From Aphidius gifuensis (Eukaryota > Arthropoda > Insecta > Hymenoptera > Braconidae): a stretch of 64,000 nucleotides of DNA. The notes beneath the pieces are model-generated. The model saw nothing but the letters and a program-made list of their open reading frames with translations. It made no database searches and had not been told where the DNA came from. Where the stretch lies: contig NC_057790.1 of assembly GCF_014905175.1 (NCBI RefSeq), positions 2,728,001-2,792,000 on the forward strand, given 5' to 3'. This document shows, piece by piece, positions 21,001 through 36,000 of this stretch; positions within the stretch are counted from its first letter, which is position 1, and every line of letters starts with the position of its first letter. The position numbers and the translations under genes were made by a program.

Positions 21001-24000
21001 CAATTCCGGAAAATTGTTACGTATTATTCCTTTGACAATCAGCTGATAGCCATATGCAAAATTCAACCATCTGACCTGAATATAAATTTAAAAAAAGAAA
21101 TTAATCTCTATTCAAAATATATAAAAAAATTTTATTGGCTTCTTATTTATAGTATTGAGGGTAAATTTTCCAGTCAATTGATGAAATAAAATTAACAAAT
21201 GATCACTTGTAAATTAAAAAGAAAAAAATCAAAATAATAATAAATAGTTTAAATAATAGTAGCCAAATAAATTATTAAATAAATAATTATTATTATTTAA
21301 TAAATAATAATACTCCTTTTTTTTTCTTCTAATGATTTTTTATTATTATTAATAAATAATAATAATTAGATTGTATATTCAATGTGAAATTGTGTAATGA
21401 TACTTGTGGCTTTGAATTGACTTTGATTATAACTGTTTGTCATTGAGATTGATATTGTTGAATGTGTTGAAGCATTAATATTATGTGACTATGTTATAGC
21501 TATATAGTAATATGACTATGGGATTTAAATTTAACCTTTAAGGATATGTAATAATTATTATTCGAGGGGTTGACGACAACATGACAATTTAATCTATATT
21601 CTTTATGCCAAATCACGTGTGTCTTTAATAATATATTCAATGAAAATATGGACCCATTTACGACCGCATACATTTGATCAAAATATATTATATTTATTTA
21701 TCAAAATATATTTATATATTTCTTCTTTTCATCCCCTAATTCTAATTTTTTTTTTGTTCAAAATAAATAGCCAGATTTACATCTAAATTAGTTGATATAA
21801 AATTTCATTATTTTCTTCAATAATATATATTTTATTTATAATAATTTTATGATTATTATATTGTATTTTTGTATTTTTTTATGTTAAATATTATAATTGT
21901 TTATTTATTTTTTAGAACTGGAACTTGGTACACAATGTGTCGTCGAAATGACTGGTCAACAGACCATTCTTCAACATCCCACGACAATCGAAAAGTAAGA
22001 TTTATTTATTTATTTGTTTATATTTAAAAAATAAATTAATATTAATTATTTATTGATTGTTTATTTATCTATTAATTGGCCATTTGAATTATATATTTTT
22101 TAAATTATTTTTAGTTTTTTTTAAATATTTTAAAAGATATTTAAAATTCACTAAGTATTTTTTATTTTTAAATTTATTTTATTCTTGACATTTATTTTGC
22201 AATCAGTAAAATTTAATTAAATTTTGTTTATTTTTATTTTTTCTTTATCTTAATTTACAAAATAAGTGTATATTTATTGAGAGAAGGTTAAAAGTTCACT
22301 CTTATTTTCTTGTCTTTTATATATTTTTTTAAACTTTTATTTGAAAACTCAAGTTAAATATAAAGAAAAAAAGTATAAAAAAAAATTCAATGAGAATTGT
22401 ATTGACTCGACAATGTTGTCATCTATTTTTTAAATCTATAAAATAATTTGTTTTATTTTTTAAATTTATCAAATTATTTGACTTTGTTTAATGCATAGTT
22501 AATTTTCCAAGTTTTAAAAATTTTTCAAATATCAAAAACTTGTTTTTATAGACACATACATTGATCTAGTAAATTTTTTTTTTTTGCACATATATACGTC
22601 ATTAGTACAGCTCTTGAATTTCAAAGTGGTTGTCCATCCCCTTGAGATCTCGGTTAAACTCCAAAAGTAGTTAAACTAAATATCAAGAAAAAAATGAAAC
22701 TTTCAGTTCAAGAAAGAACTGTATCTAAAGAAAAATCATTTGATAATAATAAATACAATAAAATTGTAAAAAGTTATTTGTATTTTTATTAACAAACAAA
22801 CAAAAAAAGAAATAAATCTTTAATTTTTTTTTCTCTTCAAAAAAAAGAACCTTGATCTCATATTTATCTCAAAATATATGTTTAATTTATAAATTATTTT
22901 TATGATTAAACTTTTTTTTCAATACGATTAAAAAAATAACAACAATAATTATTAAATAATTTTATTTATTTATTATATTTTTATAAAAATATTAACAGAT
23001 ATTTTTTAAAATAACTTATTGCTGATAATTTTAATTTTTAGTTGAATTAAAAATTCTTTATAGAGATGATTTTAGTTTTGATAATGTCATCAATTGATAA
23101 GACCAATTCAAAGAGTATCCATTTTATTGTGACTCAAGTTGACAGGTATTTTATTTATAGTTCAATGACGTGAAATGATTCATGGTCGTATTATTTATTT
23201 GTATATTTAATAATTTTATAATCAAGTATCATTTACTTGTGTCCTCAAAATTAATAATCAATAAAAATTATTATATTTTCCATTTTTTTTACAATTATTT
23301 ATAGATAATATTAATTTAATTATTTCAAAATGAATATAAATCAGTTCATTTATTAATAAATAGTACATAAACATAGCTGTACTAAACTATGTATGTAAAC
23401 TTTGAATAAAATAAATAAATAAATAAAAATATAAAATACATAAACATAGCAACATCTTCATTTATCTAAATTATTATTTGAAATTCGTTTTGTTTAATAT
23501 TAAAACTCGCAAGGAAAAATAAATAACAAACACGTGTATCAATTTGTTGACAAAAAAAAATGAACACATATGTTGATTGACATTGAAATTTTGTGTTACT
23601 ATTTACATTCTAGTATTATTATTAGCTAAAATGTTAATGGCTTATTAATTTTTTATTAAATTTTTTACCTAAAAAATTATTTAAAAAAAAAAAAAAGATA
23701 TACTGTATATTTACTAAACTAAAATTGAGCAATTTTTTTTTTTTTTTTTTTGAGGCTGTAGATTAATATCTAATAAAGAATGTAAATATAAAAGACAAAG
23801 GCCATTCATTGACCTTCAAAATAGACAAATATAAATGACTTGAAAAATATAAAAATTTTTTTTTAATTTTGTCGAATGATAAAGGTAAATTTTTTGAAAT
23901 AATAAAACTTTAAAAATCATTGATGTATTTTAATTAGTCAAAATAAAATTTATATTTTAAATTAAAAAAAAAAATAATAATTCAAAAATTACCCATCATT

Positions 24001-27000
24001 ATATATGAACAATGAAAAAAAGATAAAAATATATAGAAAATAAATAAAAGAAAGAAACTCGTTTCCTGAGCATTTCCGGCGGATGACAAAGCCAACTTAG
24101 CATTGAACAATTTTTTTTCCAATTGTTATTACTTTTTTTATTTCTTCAAATTTAATATTGAAAAAAATAAAATGGAAATTCAAAAAATAGATACTTTTCA
24201 TTTTATTAATAATTTTTTTTTTTTTTTTTTCATTGAGTCAATTTAAAGTCTGTATAAATAATAATAAAAAAATTAGATTTAAAAATCCCCACATGTGCTA
24301 CTTATATCAAAGTCAACATTATTGATTGTGAGGTTGATAAAAAAAAAATATTTATCTGTAATAATAATTTTTTTTTATTTTTCATTTGCTAGTTGTATGT
24401 TTGTGCAATCGATAAAATTTATGTTTGTACTTGTCTTTACACCTGTTAATATTGCTGTCGATTTCACTTTTGAAATTCATCGACTACATCGTAATTCAAA
24501 GTTGAATATAAAAATCTCAATCAATTAAATGCCATAAAAAAACAATAAAAATTATTAATAAAATTTTAATAATATATAAATATATTAAATTAAAAAACGA
24601 AAATAATTCTAAATAAAATAAAAGAGGAAGGACATTTGTATTTCATATGTGCGTGAAAAGTATGTAAAAAAAATATTTAATTATTTTGAAAAACACTTGC
24701 AAACATAAGAGTGTTGATGTAGATATTTATTAAACACCATATGATAATTTTTTTTGTTCTAAATGAAACAATAGTTAATAATAATAACACTAATAAAGAA
24801 AAAAAAACTTGGCGACTTTGTGGGCGACAGACTGGCAGTAAATTTTGCTCGAAGCGATTCGAAAGACGAATTACCAGATTAATGCCTCAAATTGTCTGCC
24901 AAATGTATAAAAAAATAGTAGTAAAAAAAAAGCTAATAAATGATTATTATACACGCGATAGTAAAGAAATATTTTCATCGTAAAATATTTTTAAAAAAAT
25001 TATTTTAAAACTATAATTTGATTTTTTAAATAATTATTAAACAATCATTGATAAAATTATCAAAATTAATTAACGATTTAACAATATATTTAATTATTGA
25101 AACAAAAAATTTTGATGAAAAAAATACAAGAAATTGAATTTAAAAAAACAACAAAAAATTTCAATGACGTGGGTGAATAAGATTTGAAATAGTTTTTTGA
25201 AAAATGACTGGTTTTTATTATTATTATTAATTTTTTTTTTATTGTGGTGTCTTGATTATTCCTTTTAATCAAGTCACCCTCTGGAGAATTCCGTACATGA
25301 AAGAATCATCTAATGAAGGGGTATAAATATTTTTTTTTTACTTCAATTTTACAGTTGAATTAAATCGAATTAAATTATATATTTTACATGAATTATTATT
25401 ACATTGAAAAATGTCATTTTTATAATTAGATTTCATTGTATTTTTTAAATTTACGAGCACATTGGCGCGTTTTTTTTTTTTTTTTGTTGCTAACGAAATA
25501 AATAAAAAAATAATAGAAAAAGGCAATCAGAAAGAAATTCATATGAGAGTAAGTGAGAGAAAAACAATGACCAATCAAAGGTCCGGAAGATCGATGATGT
25601 TTGTCCTTTTTATATAAGGACCATTTAAATTAATTAAATTATTTAATTATATAGAAATTATCGATTAATTTTATGCAATTTTTTGTCAATAAATTCGTGC
25701 TGTATTTTTTTTTGTTTATTAATTTCTTTTCATGTGTCGATGAATTTTAAAAATTATTTTATCGAGATGATTGAGATGAAGTACATTGAACTATTGCATG
25801 TCGTTTAAATTTAAAAAAAAATTAATTATATTATCTGGACTTGTTCCAACTATCGAATATGTAACTTTTCCGCATAGAGAAAAAAAAAAACTCAGTGAAA
25901 AGCTTTGTATGTTTTTTATGTCCAAAAAATTTTTTACAAAATAATTTATTTTCCATATTGTTGGTTGTTTTTTTGTTTTTATTTTTTCATTTCCGTTCAA
26001 ATCACGGGATGTACAATAAATTTATACTGAACAAACTGGTGAAACACAAATTAATTACTATTGTTTTTTTTTTACTTTTTTATCTTTATTATTTTGCTAG
26101 AAAAATATATTTTTGTTTACTTTCAATTTAAATTTTTTAACTATATTTCACAAAGTAATTTACTTTATTCATTTTTAAAATCTGTTATCTTTGAAAATTT
26201 TCAATAGTTTTTTTAAAATATCTTTTTTTCTGGATTCGTTTATGCAAGTTTAGTTGAATAAAACAATTTTGATTATTTTTATTTGATAACATATTAAATA
26301 TAATCATTAAAATAATCAATTCAAATTTTCAATTATCAATTAAAGTAATAATACCAAATAAACACTGTTAATTTTTTTGGTTTTAAAAATTATTGTTCTT
26401 TTTTTTTTTTTTTGGATTTTTTATTATAAATTCCAAGTGTCTTATAAACATGAAAAATAAATTTTGACATTTGGCTAAATAGCAATTACATATGAATGAC
26501 GTATGAATATTATATTCATCAGTCTTTTTCATAGTTATTTATTTTATATCCTGAATTCGATGAAACAAACTTCATTCATTCAAAAAAAAAAAAAAAAAAA
26601 ATGATTAATAAATAATTGACTAGTCAAGAAACTCTCCAAATGATCATTCAATTATTCATTTATTCATTAATTCTGCCAAAAGAAAGCCAAAAAAAAGGGC
26701 AAAAAAATACCTAAAAAAAAACGTTGCAAAATTTTGTATAAAAAGAAAATTATATAAAAATTTTTAATGAACTTTTTTGTTAAAAAAAAATCTCTTTTGA
26801 TAAAGTAATGAAGCTGCTACTCATAATAAATCATTAGTAATTTTATCGATATTTTCATGCAGTCTTAATTGAAATTTTTCGCATGAGTAATTTTTCTAAT
26901 TTTTTTTATAAAAAAACAGTACGTAGCAAGAGAAAAAAATAAATAAATTTATAGAAAAATTTCGAGATGCATCAGATGTATGTTAATGAAAAGCATTCCA

Positions 27001-30000
27001 GTCTTGAAATTTCTCATCATAGAGCAGGTTGACTTCTCAAACGATAATCCTTTGCATATGTGTATATCTATACTAAATATATTTTATATAACAGCAATTT
27101 AGTTGGTGTGCATACTCAAAAGCAAGGACGTTTTTGCTGTGATCAATATACTCAAGTTACCGTTAAGTTTTTGAGTTAACTATAAAAGTACCATGTTCAT
27201 CATGTGTACATTAATTTGCTTTCTAAAATATATTATTAACATATAAATAAATAAATAAACAGCACACTTAAATTATTTATTATTTGATTACAATAATAAA
27301 ATAATTACTACTATACATTCTACTTGGATTAATTTTTTAATCAATTATTTTTAATTCTTTTCTTTTTGTTATAAAATAAGGAATAATAAGTTAATAAAAG
27401 ATCAAGGATTAATTGCCAATGTTGGAGTCTTAGTTTAATACAAAGTTCAAGGGCATTAATGAGACAAGTACAAAGTGTCATTCAATGCATCGATTTAAAA
27501 ACAATAAAAATAAAAAAAATGACTCATGAATAATTTTCCAATTAAAATGAAAAAAAAATTCATTGTCAAGTTTTTTATTTAAAAATATTATTAATTTATT
27601 ATTTACTTGGTTATTTATTAAATTATATTTAAATTATTTAAAAGTTTAGGAAATAAAATTGACTTAAAAGTGGAAGAAAAAATTGATCAATTGATGGTAA
27701 TTTAATTTTGTTTTTTCGTTAAATATTTAAGATTTTATTTCTTATTTATTTATGTTATAAATAATCGATTATTGTAATTTAAAAATAATTTTATTAAACC
27801 GATTAAAGTATCAGACACAATAAATTTGTCAATTAATTTATTTTTAGATATTTTAATAATCTTTCTAAATGAAAAAATATAATTTTTTTTAAATTTTATT
27901 TTATTTATTTTTAGTTTTTTAAATAAATTAGTTGAATTAGTTAAATTATTTACTACAATAATTTTTTTTTTTATCTTCATATCAGAAACTAGCTTGTCTT
28001 TTTCTCAAGCTTGATATCATACTTCTACTTTTTATTATTTTTTATATATTGTTATAGAGAAAAAAAAAAAAATATAAAAAATCATAATTACAGAGTAATT
28101 ATATCTGTGCATGACCTGTGGCATTTCCCATGATAGCTACCATTATTATTATTTTAATATTATGTTTTTATTTTTAATATAAACTGTATATTATAATGAA
28201 ATTAAAAAATATGAGAGCTGGCACAAATTTAAACTATGCCATGGTAAATTTTTCTTTCGTTTTAAAATTTAAAAAATTTCAAATACAAAACTTTTTTTTT
28301 ATTATTTATACTAATTTGAATTATTCATTTTTTCATTTAAATTCTTTTTCGGCTTAATTTGTATTTTTAATAATACTTGTAAAACTAAATTTCCTTGTTC
28401 AAGTCTTTTTTTTTTGTTAAAGTTTTTTGACATAATCCAAGTTATTTTACTAAACTTTAACAAAAAAAAATATATCTTTTGAGTTATGTATTATTATTGT
28501 TATTTCAATTTGAAATTTCATTTCCATCAAAGTCAAAAAAGTACTTTGTTTTCGTGTTCAGAATAATGAAAAAAAACATGTTTATATTGAAGCTTGAAAA
28601 ACTTGCTTTTTTTATGGCATAAATTCAAGGATCATGTTTTTGATGAAAACTCAAGTTGACAAGATATTTATAATATAATTTAAATTTATATTATTATAAT
28701 AAAAAAGACAAATAATATATATATACAATAAAATAAAACTAAATTATATGTATATAAAAAGTTAATCAATCAAATAAATAATTTAAAATTTCCAACAGCA
28801 ACAACAAACTCAAATTTTCAAAATACATAATTAATAAAAAAATAGAAAAAAATAAACTAAATTTAAAAACTACATTAACAAATAATTTAAATAAAAGAAA
28901 ATCCTTTAGTTAAAAAAAAAATAAATATATAATTATAATTATAAAAAAAAAACCTAGCAAATAATACTGAGTGAAATTTTTTAAAAATTTTTTATCAAGA
29001 CAATAGTTGCTTTTTAATAGTGCAATAAATATTTTTTATTACATTTTTTTTATTTTCATATATATTTAATTAATTAGCATCATAAAAAGTAATATAATAT
29101 TGTTAAATGAGGTCACTGCCAGTCTAAAAAGATGACCTTTTGTATATATCTATTATTTTCTGGTTTGAAAATTTTAAATCAAGGGGATAGGGTCACGCGA
29201 TGGTCAGACATACTGCTCTACTTTTAGCCTAAATATATATCTATAGTTATTTCGTCAATTCAATAAATAATATACATTGTTGTTATTTCAAAAGAACGAA
29301 TTCAATATCATCGATATTTTAGATATTTATTTATCAGTAAATTTTTGCATTAAATTTTAATTTTTAATCTAAAAAATTCCTCATTCTTTACTAAAAAACT
29401 ACTAACCAAATAGGTCACACGTTTTAATATTTAAATTTTTTACTTTAAAAAATTATTTATTTATATCTTTATTTATCTATATATTTGTAATAATATTCTA
29501 AATATTTATTTACCACAAGTTTAAAGAAAAAAAAAAAAGTTTATAAATAATTTCTTCAAATGAAAAGAAAAAATTTATTGTCAAGCTCAAGCTTTATTTG
29601 AACTTTACAAAATATAATTTTTATTTTTAATATTTTGTTGAATTAATATTTATTATATCGTGTTAATAGTTTATTAAATTAAATAATTTTTAAAACTAAA
29701 AATTACCTTCAAATAATAATTATTAAATATAAAAAATAAAATTACGTGTTAAACATTTTTTTCTAAGTCAAAAAAATTGATTAATTAATGTTAATTTATT
29801 TTTTTTCTAGTTAATTATAAAAGACCTTGTATAAAAAAAATTTTATTCTCAGTTGCAAATTATTATTACCCGAAAGTGTTACGAGTTTTATTATTTTATT
29901 TTTATAATAATTAAAAAACATATGTTATATATTTGTAGTTTTATAATTAATATTATACTTATATTTATATATAGTTGTAATTGTATTATAAAACATTCAG

Positions 30001-33000
30001 TACAAATTTCATAAAAAAATATATAATATAAAAAAAATGAATTTAGTGTGGTCGGAAAAGCCTGGAACTATTGATCGAGTGTGTTTCGCATTACGTGTTA
30101 TTTTAATCATTCAATCTACGAATAAAAAATAAAATATATTTTATAAACATCTAGATAGTGTTGATGAAAAATCCACTTTTATTTGTTACATCAAAAGTCC
30201 AGTCTCAGGTTTTTTTTTTTATTCTTGCATGCTTGTTTCGATAAGACCACTAAACCCTTTCAAGCAAGTTACTTTATTTTCTCAACTTTTTTTTTTTTTT
30301 TTAATAAAAAAAATATACACTCACAACTTTTTACTATTTTTTTTTACATTTTCCAGTAAATTTTCTATCAAGTAGAAAAAAAAAATAAATTTATAGACTG
30401 ATTTTAAATAAAATATATTGTTTAGAACTTTTTTTTTTATTTTCAAATATTGGATACCTATATAGAAATTTACTTTTTTCTTTTTTAAGTTTAAAGGTTA
30501 GTGATAAAAAAAGTAAAATAAATATGATTATAAATTTTACAATCATTAGATTACATTTATATAAATATATAATATAGGTTTTTGATGATATTTATCGTAA
30601 TCGATTAGCTTATTTGCGCACGCCCTTTAAATATGTAGAAACACATTTATTCCTCCATTTACAATTTACACGGTCAATTAAATTTTTTCTAAAGCCACAA
30701 ACACCCATATAAACATTATTTTTTATTTTTTAAATTTATGTATTGTTAACTATTACATAAAAAAAAAAAATATATCATCACTATTTTTGTGATTACCATT
30801 TGGCATATAGTTTTCATATAAAATTCATAAACTTTTATATAAATAAAAATTTCTTTCTTTCGGTTTCTTTTGATTTTACATTTTCATTTTTTATGCCAAT
30901 GAATTTCTATAAGAGGTTATAAAACTAGTACTCTCAAGAGCCAGAATAAAAGCTAGAAAATATTTTCAAAAAAAAAAAATATTAATAATTCTTTTCATAG
31001 TCGCTTTCTGACCAATAATGAAAATCCACTGTAGCAAAAGATGTAAAAAAAAAAAAAAATCCCATTGTGGTTTTTCAAGAATTAAAAAAAAATATTTTAT
31101 TGTAGTTTTTTTTTTTTATTCATTTTCTTAATGTACTTGACACTTTTAAATTACTTTTTTTTTTTTCTAACACATGCTTGTGTTTTTTTAAAATTTATTC
31201 AAAATATTTAACAGCGAAAATTTTATGTATAAATTTTTTAAAGTTTAATATTCATTTTTTCTAATAAACATTTATAGAATTTTAGGAATTTATATTTATG
31301 GAAAATATATATAAGTATATAATAAAAATATATAAATATGTAAAGGTCAAATATTTACCTTCATACTCCATTTCACGTATCAGGTAAATCACATAAATTT
31401 ATCGAAATTAAAATCGATTTATATATATGTGAATGTGTTGAGACTTGAGTTGGTTTTTTTTTATTTTTCTCCCATTGCTAGTGGAATACATGTCCACCAT
31501 CAAATTGACATGAAATCGATTTCATTCCAATACTTATTTTCAGTCTGTATTTTACTCGATATTCAACAAATACTATTATACTTTTTTATTCTTGTAATTT
31601 ATTTGATTTTCCACAATTTTATTTACCTCTTTTTTTTTTCTTACTTTATTATTGTTTTCTTTTTACATATTTATGATTTTTTATTTACACTAAAAGTTTA
31701 TTGATGATACAAGACACTTGAAATATTTTTGATTTTTTTTTTTTATTCAAAAAAAAAAATAGAGCAGATAATAAAAATATTTGGCGCCATTGTATTTAAT
31801 AGTTATTTTTAAATTTGTATATATAAAATCATATTGCAGTATATTTACAGTAACTTTTATCTATATAAAAAAAAAAGCTAATCATAGTTTTTATTTTAAT
31901 ATTTGTGTGTTATAGATTTTATAAAAAATGACATTAAAATAATAATTGAATATTTTTTATAGTAAAAAATAAATGAACAAATCAATTGATATTTAAATAA
32001 GTTTTATTTGATTCGATTGAGATATAATTTTAATTTATTTCAAGCTGAATTTCAAGGTATTATATTGATAATCCAATTATCGATTAATTTACAATTGAAT
32101 TTTTTTTTTTTTTTTATTTTAAAAATTAATTTTAATATTTATTTATAAAATTGAAATATTTTTTTTAATTAATTCCATTTTTAAATTATTATTTAATTGA
32201 TTGCTCGAAGAATATAATTTTATATTTTATTTTTTGATTGAAAAAAATATAAAAAATTATAACAATGATATATTTTTTTTTTTCTCATGGTAAAATTTTT
32301 TTGAGTGTTCCATTTAAGTTGGAAAGCAATCAAGAAACATTATCTCTTTGTTATGATATTCTTAGTTGTCCTATTTTACCCTGGTCTATTTTATATATTT
32401 TTTCTTATGAAAAAAAAAAATTTTCTTTTTACAGAAACAAACCAAAAACATTTGCCTTCGATCATTGTTTTTATTCACTGGTACCAGGAGGAGAAAATTT
32501 TGCAAGTCAAGAAGTCGTATTCGATGCACTTGGACGTGATATTTTGGACAATGCATTTCAAGGATACAATGCTTGCATATTTGCATATGGACAGACTGGT
32601 AAAATATTAAATATTTTCTCATATTTTTATGATATCTTTTGTATTTTTTAAATCATAAAAAAAATATCCCTGCCAATAAAGACTATAGAATTTTATTCAT
32701 TGAACAAACAATTATGTGAATGAGGTCTATCGATTTGAATTAAAAATAACATGACTACTTTTTTTTTTTTTTGTTAAATATTATTTTTAAAACTATTTGA
32801 AATTCATTTGACCTGATCGTGACGCAACTTTTGATAAAGAGATGAATGACAACTGTATGAAAATAGGATTAATGCACTTTTATTGCCTCATAAGTACAGA
32901 ACAATAATAAATGACCTGATCACAGAAAGAAAAAAAAAAAATCCTATTAATAATAAATCAAGTATTTAAGTATATAATAATAATAATAATTAATTAATAA

Positions 33001-36000
33001 AAATATTTTATTGACAGGATCTGGTAAATCATATACAATGATGGGAAGTGGTGAGCACAAAGGAATAATACCACGTTTATGTGATAATTTATTTGATTTA
33101 ATAGCCAAACAACAAAGTTCTGAATTATCATATAAAGTTGAAGTATCATATATGGAAATATATAATGAAAAAGTACATGATTTATTAGATCCAAAGCCAA
33201 ATAAACAATCATTAAAAGTACGTGAACACAATGTATTGGGTCCATATGTTGATGGTTTAAGTCAATTAGCTGTTACAGATTATCTTGATATTGATAATTT
33301 AATGACTGAAGGTAATAAATCACGTACAGTTGCAGCAACAAATATGAATTCCGAAAGTTCAAGATCACATGCTGTATTTTCAGTAATATTAACACAAACA
33401 TTAACTGATACAAAAAGTGGTGTTAGTGGTGAAAAAGTATCACGTATGAGTTTAGTTGATCTTGCTGGTAGTGAAAGAGCTGTTAAAACAGGTGCTGTTG
33501 GTGATCGTCTTAAAGAAGGTAGTAATATTAATAAATCATTAACAACACTTGGTCTAGTCATATCAAAATTAGCTGATCAATCATCTGGTGGTAATAAAAT
33601 ACGTGATAAATTTGTACCATATCGTGATTCTGTATTAACATGGTTATTAAAAGATAATCTTGGTGGTAATAGTAAAACTGTTATGGTTGCAACATTATCA
33701 CCAGCTGCTGATAATTATGAAGAAACATTATCAACATTACGTTATGCTGATCGTGCTAAAAGAATTATTAATCATGCTGTTGTTAATGAAGATCCAAATG
33801 CACGTATTATACGTGAACTTAGACAAGAAGTTGAAACACTTAAAGAAATGTTATTACATGCTACTGGACATGGTTCTGTTGTTGGACAACAACGTACTGA
33901 TATTACTGAAAAATTATCTGAGTCTGAAAAATTAATGAAAGAAATGTCACAAACATGGGAAGAAAAATTAGTTAAAACAGAAAGATTACAACATGAAAGA
34001 CAGCATGCACTTGAAAAAATGGGTATTAGTGTACAAGCAAGTGGTATACAAGTTGAAAAAAATAAATATTATTTAGTTAATTTAAATGATGATCCAAGTT
34101 TAAATGAATTATTAGTTTATTATTTAAAAGAAAAAACACTTGTTGGTGGACGTTCAGCAACAACTGAACAAGATATACAATTACATGGTCTTGGTATATT
34201 ACCAGAACATTGTGTTATTACAATTGAAGATAGTGGTCTTTATATGACACCACAAAATGGTGCAAGATGTTTTATAAATGGTAGTCAAGTTATTAATAAA
34301 ACAATATTATTACATGGTGATAGAATTGTATGGGGTAATCATCATTTTTTTCGTGTTAATTGTCCACGTAGTTCAACATCAATTAATAGTGAACCACAAA
34401 CACCAGCACAAAATATTGATTATAATTTTGCACGTGAAGAATTAATGCTCAATGAATTATCAAATGATCCAATACAACGAGCAATTGCAAGACTTGAAAA
34501 ACAACATGAAGAAGATAAACAAGTTGCATTAGAAAAACAAAGATTAGAATATGAAAGACAATTTCAACAATTACGAAATATTTTATCACCATCAACACCA
34601 TATTCACCATATTTACCATATGATCCATTGAGAGGTAGTCAAACTGGTAAATTACCAGCATGTACACCAACAACACAAATGAGAGTTGAAAAATGGGCAC
34701 AAGAAAGAGATGAAACATTTAAAAGAAGTTTGGGACAACTAAAAACTGATATATTAAAAGCAAATTCACTTGTACAAGAAGCTAATTTTCTTGCTGAAGA
34801 AATGGATAAACAAACTAAATTTTCTGTTACTCTACAAATACCACCAAATAATTTGAGCCCAAATAGAAAGGTAAATATTATTTTCAATTAATATATTTAT
34901 TAATTAATTTATTTATTTATTATTTACAAAGCATTATTATTATTTTTAATTTCTCGACTTTAATTAATATTATATTTTATTATTCATTATCATTATTATT
35001 TATTATTATTTTTTATTATTATTATTTTAATTGTGCACTCTTGAATACCAATCCAGAGTGTATTTTTTCAGCGTGGTGCATTTGTCAGTGAGCCAGCAAT
35101 ACTAGTTAAACGTACAACAATGGGTAGTCAAGTATGGACAATGGAAAAATTAGAAAATAAATTAGTTGATATGCGTGAAATGTATGATGAACGTAAAGAT
35201 CCATCAAATTGTCAACGTTTACCAACAATAAAAGATGAATTACCAGGAAAAATACAAGATCCATTTTATGAATCACAAGAAAATCATAATTTAATTGGTG
35301 TTGCAAATATATTTCTTGAAGTATTATATCATGATGTTAGACTTGATTATCATACACCAATAATAAGCCAACAGGGTGAAGTTGCTGGACGACTTCAAGT
35401 TGAAATAAGTCGTATTAAAGGACAATTTCCACAAGATAGAATATGTGAAGCAGCATCTGAATCATCATCATCATCATCATCATCTTCATCATCATCAAGT
35501 TGTGATTCAACAGAAGATTATTCTGGTTCAAGTCATATAACATGTGCTGTTACAATAAAACAAGCAAGTGGTTTACCATTATCATTGAGTCATTTTGTAT
35601 TTTGTCAATATAATTTTTGGGGACATCCAGAACCAATAGTTGTACCACCAATTGTTAATTCTGAATTACCAATAAACAATATACCAATTGGACAACGTGA
35701 TTCACTTGCATTTAAATTTAATCATACTAAAGAATTTACAATACCAATTAATGAAGAATTTTTAGAGCATTGTTCAGAGGGTGCATTGAGTATTGAAGTA
35801 TGGGGTCATAGATCAACTGGTTTTTCACGTAGTCGTCCTGGTTGGGAAGTTGAACAACAACAATTAGCTAAAGCACGTTCATTAGCTGATCGTTGGTTAG
35901 AATTATCACGTAAAATTGAATTATGGGTTGAAATACAAGAATTAAATGAACAAGGTGAATATTCACCAGTTGAAGTTGCCATTAAACCAGATATACAAAC

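Noticed and set aside
24741..24983. 80-codon ORF in Khc-73 intron 2 with an Arg-rich middle
   Set aside because: The middle (about 24815-24905) has balanced composition, but both ends are Lys/Asn noise and there are no supporting splice signals or homology.
32265..32651. 128-codon ORF with an apparent start at 32265
   Set aside because: Only 32435-32598 is coding (Khc-73 exon 3). The flanks are intron read in frame, so this ATG is not a start.
33280..34887. Several minus-strand ORFs opposite the Khc-73 motor and stalk
   Set aside because: These are shadows of the strongly supported plus-strand exon.
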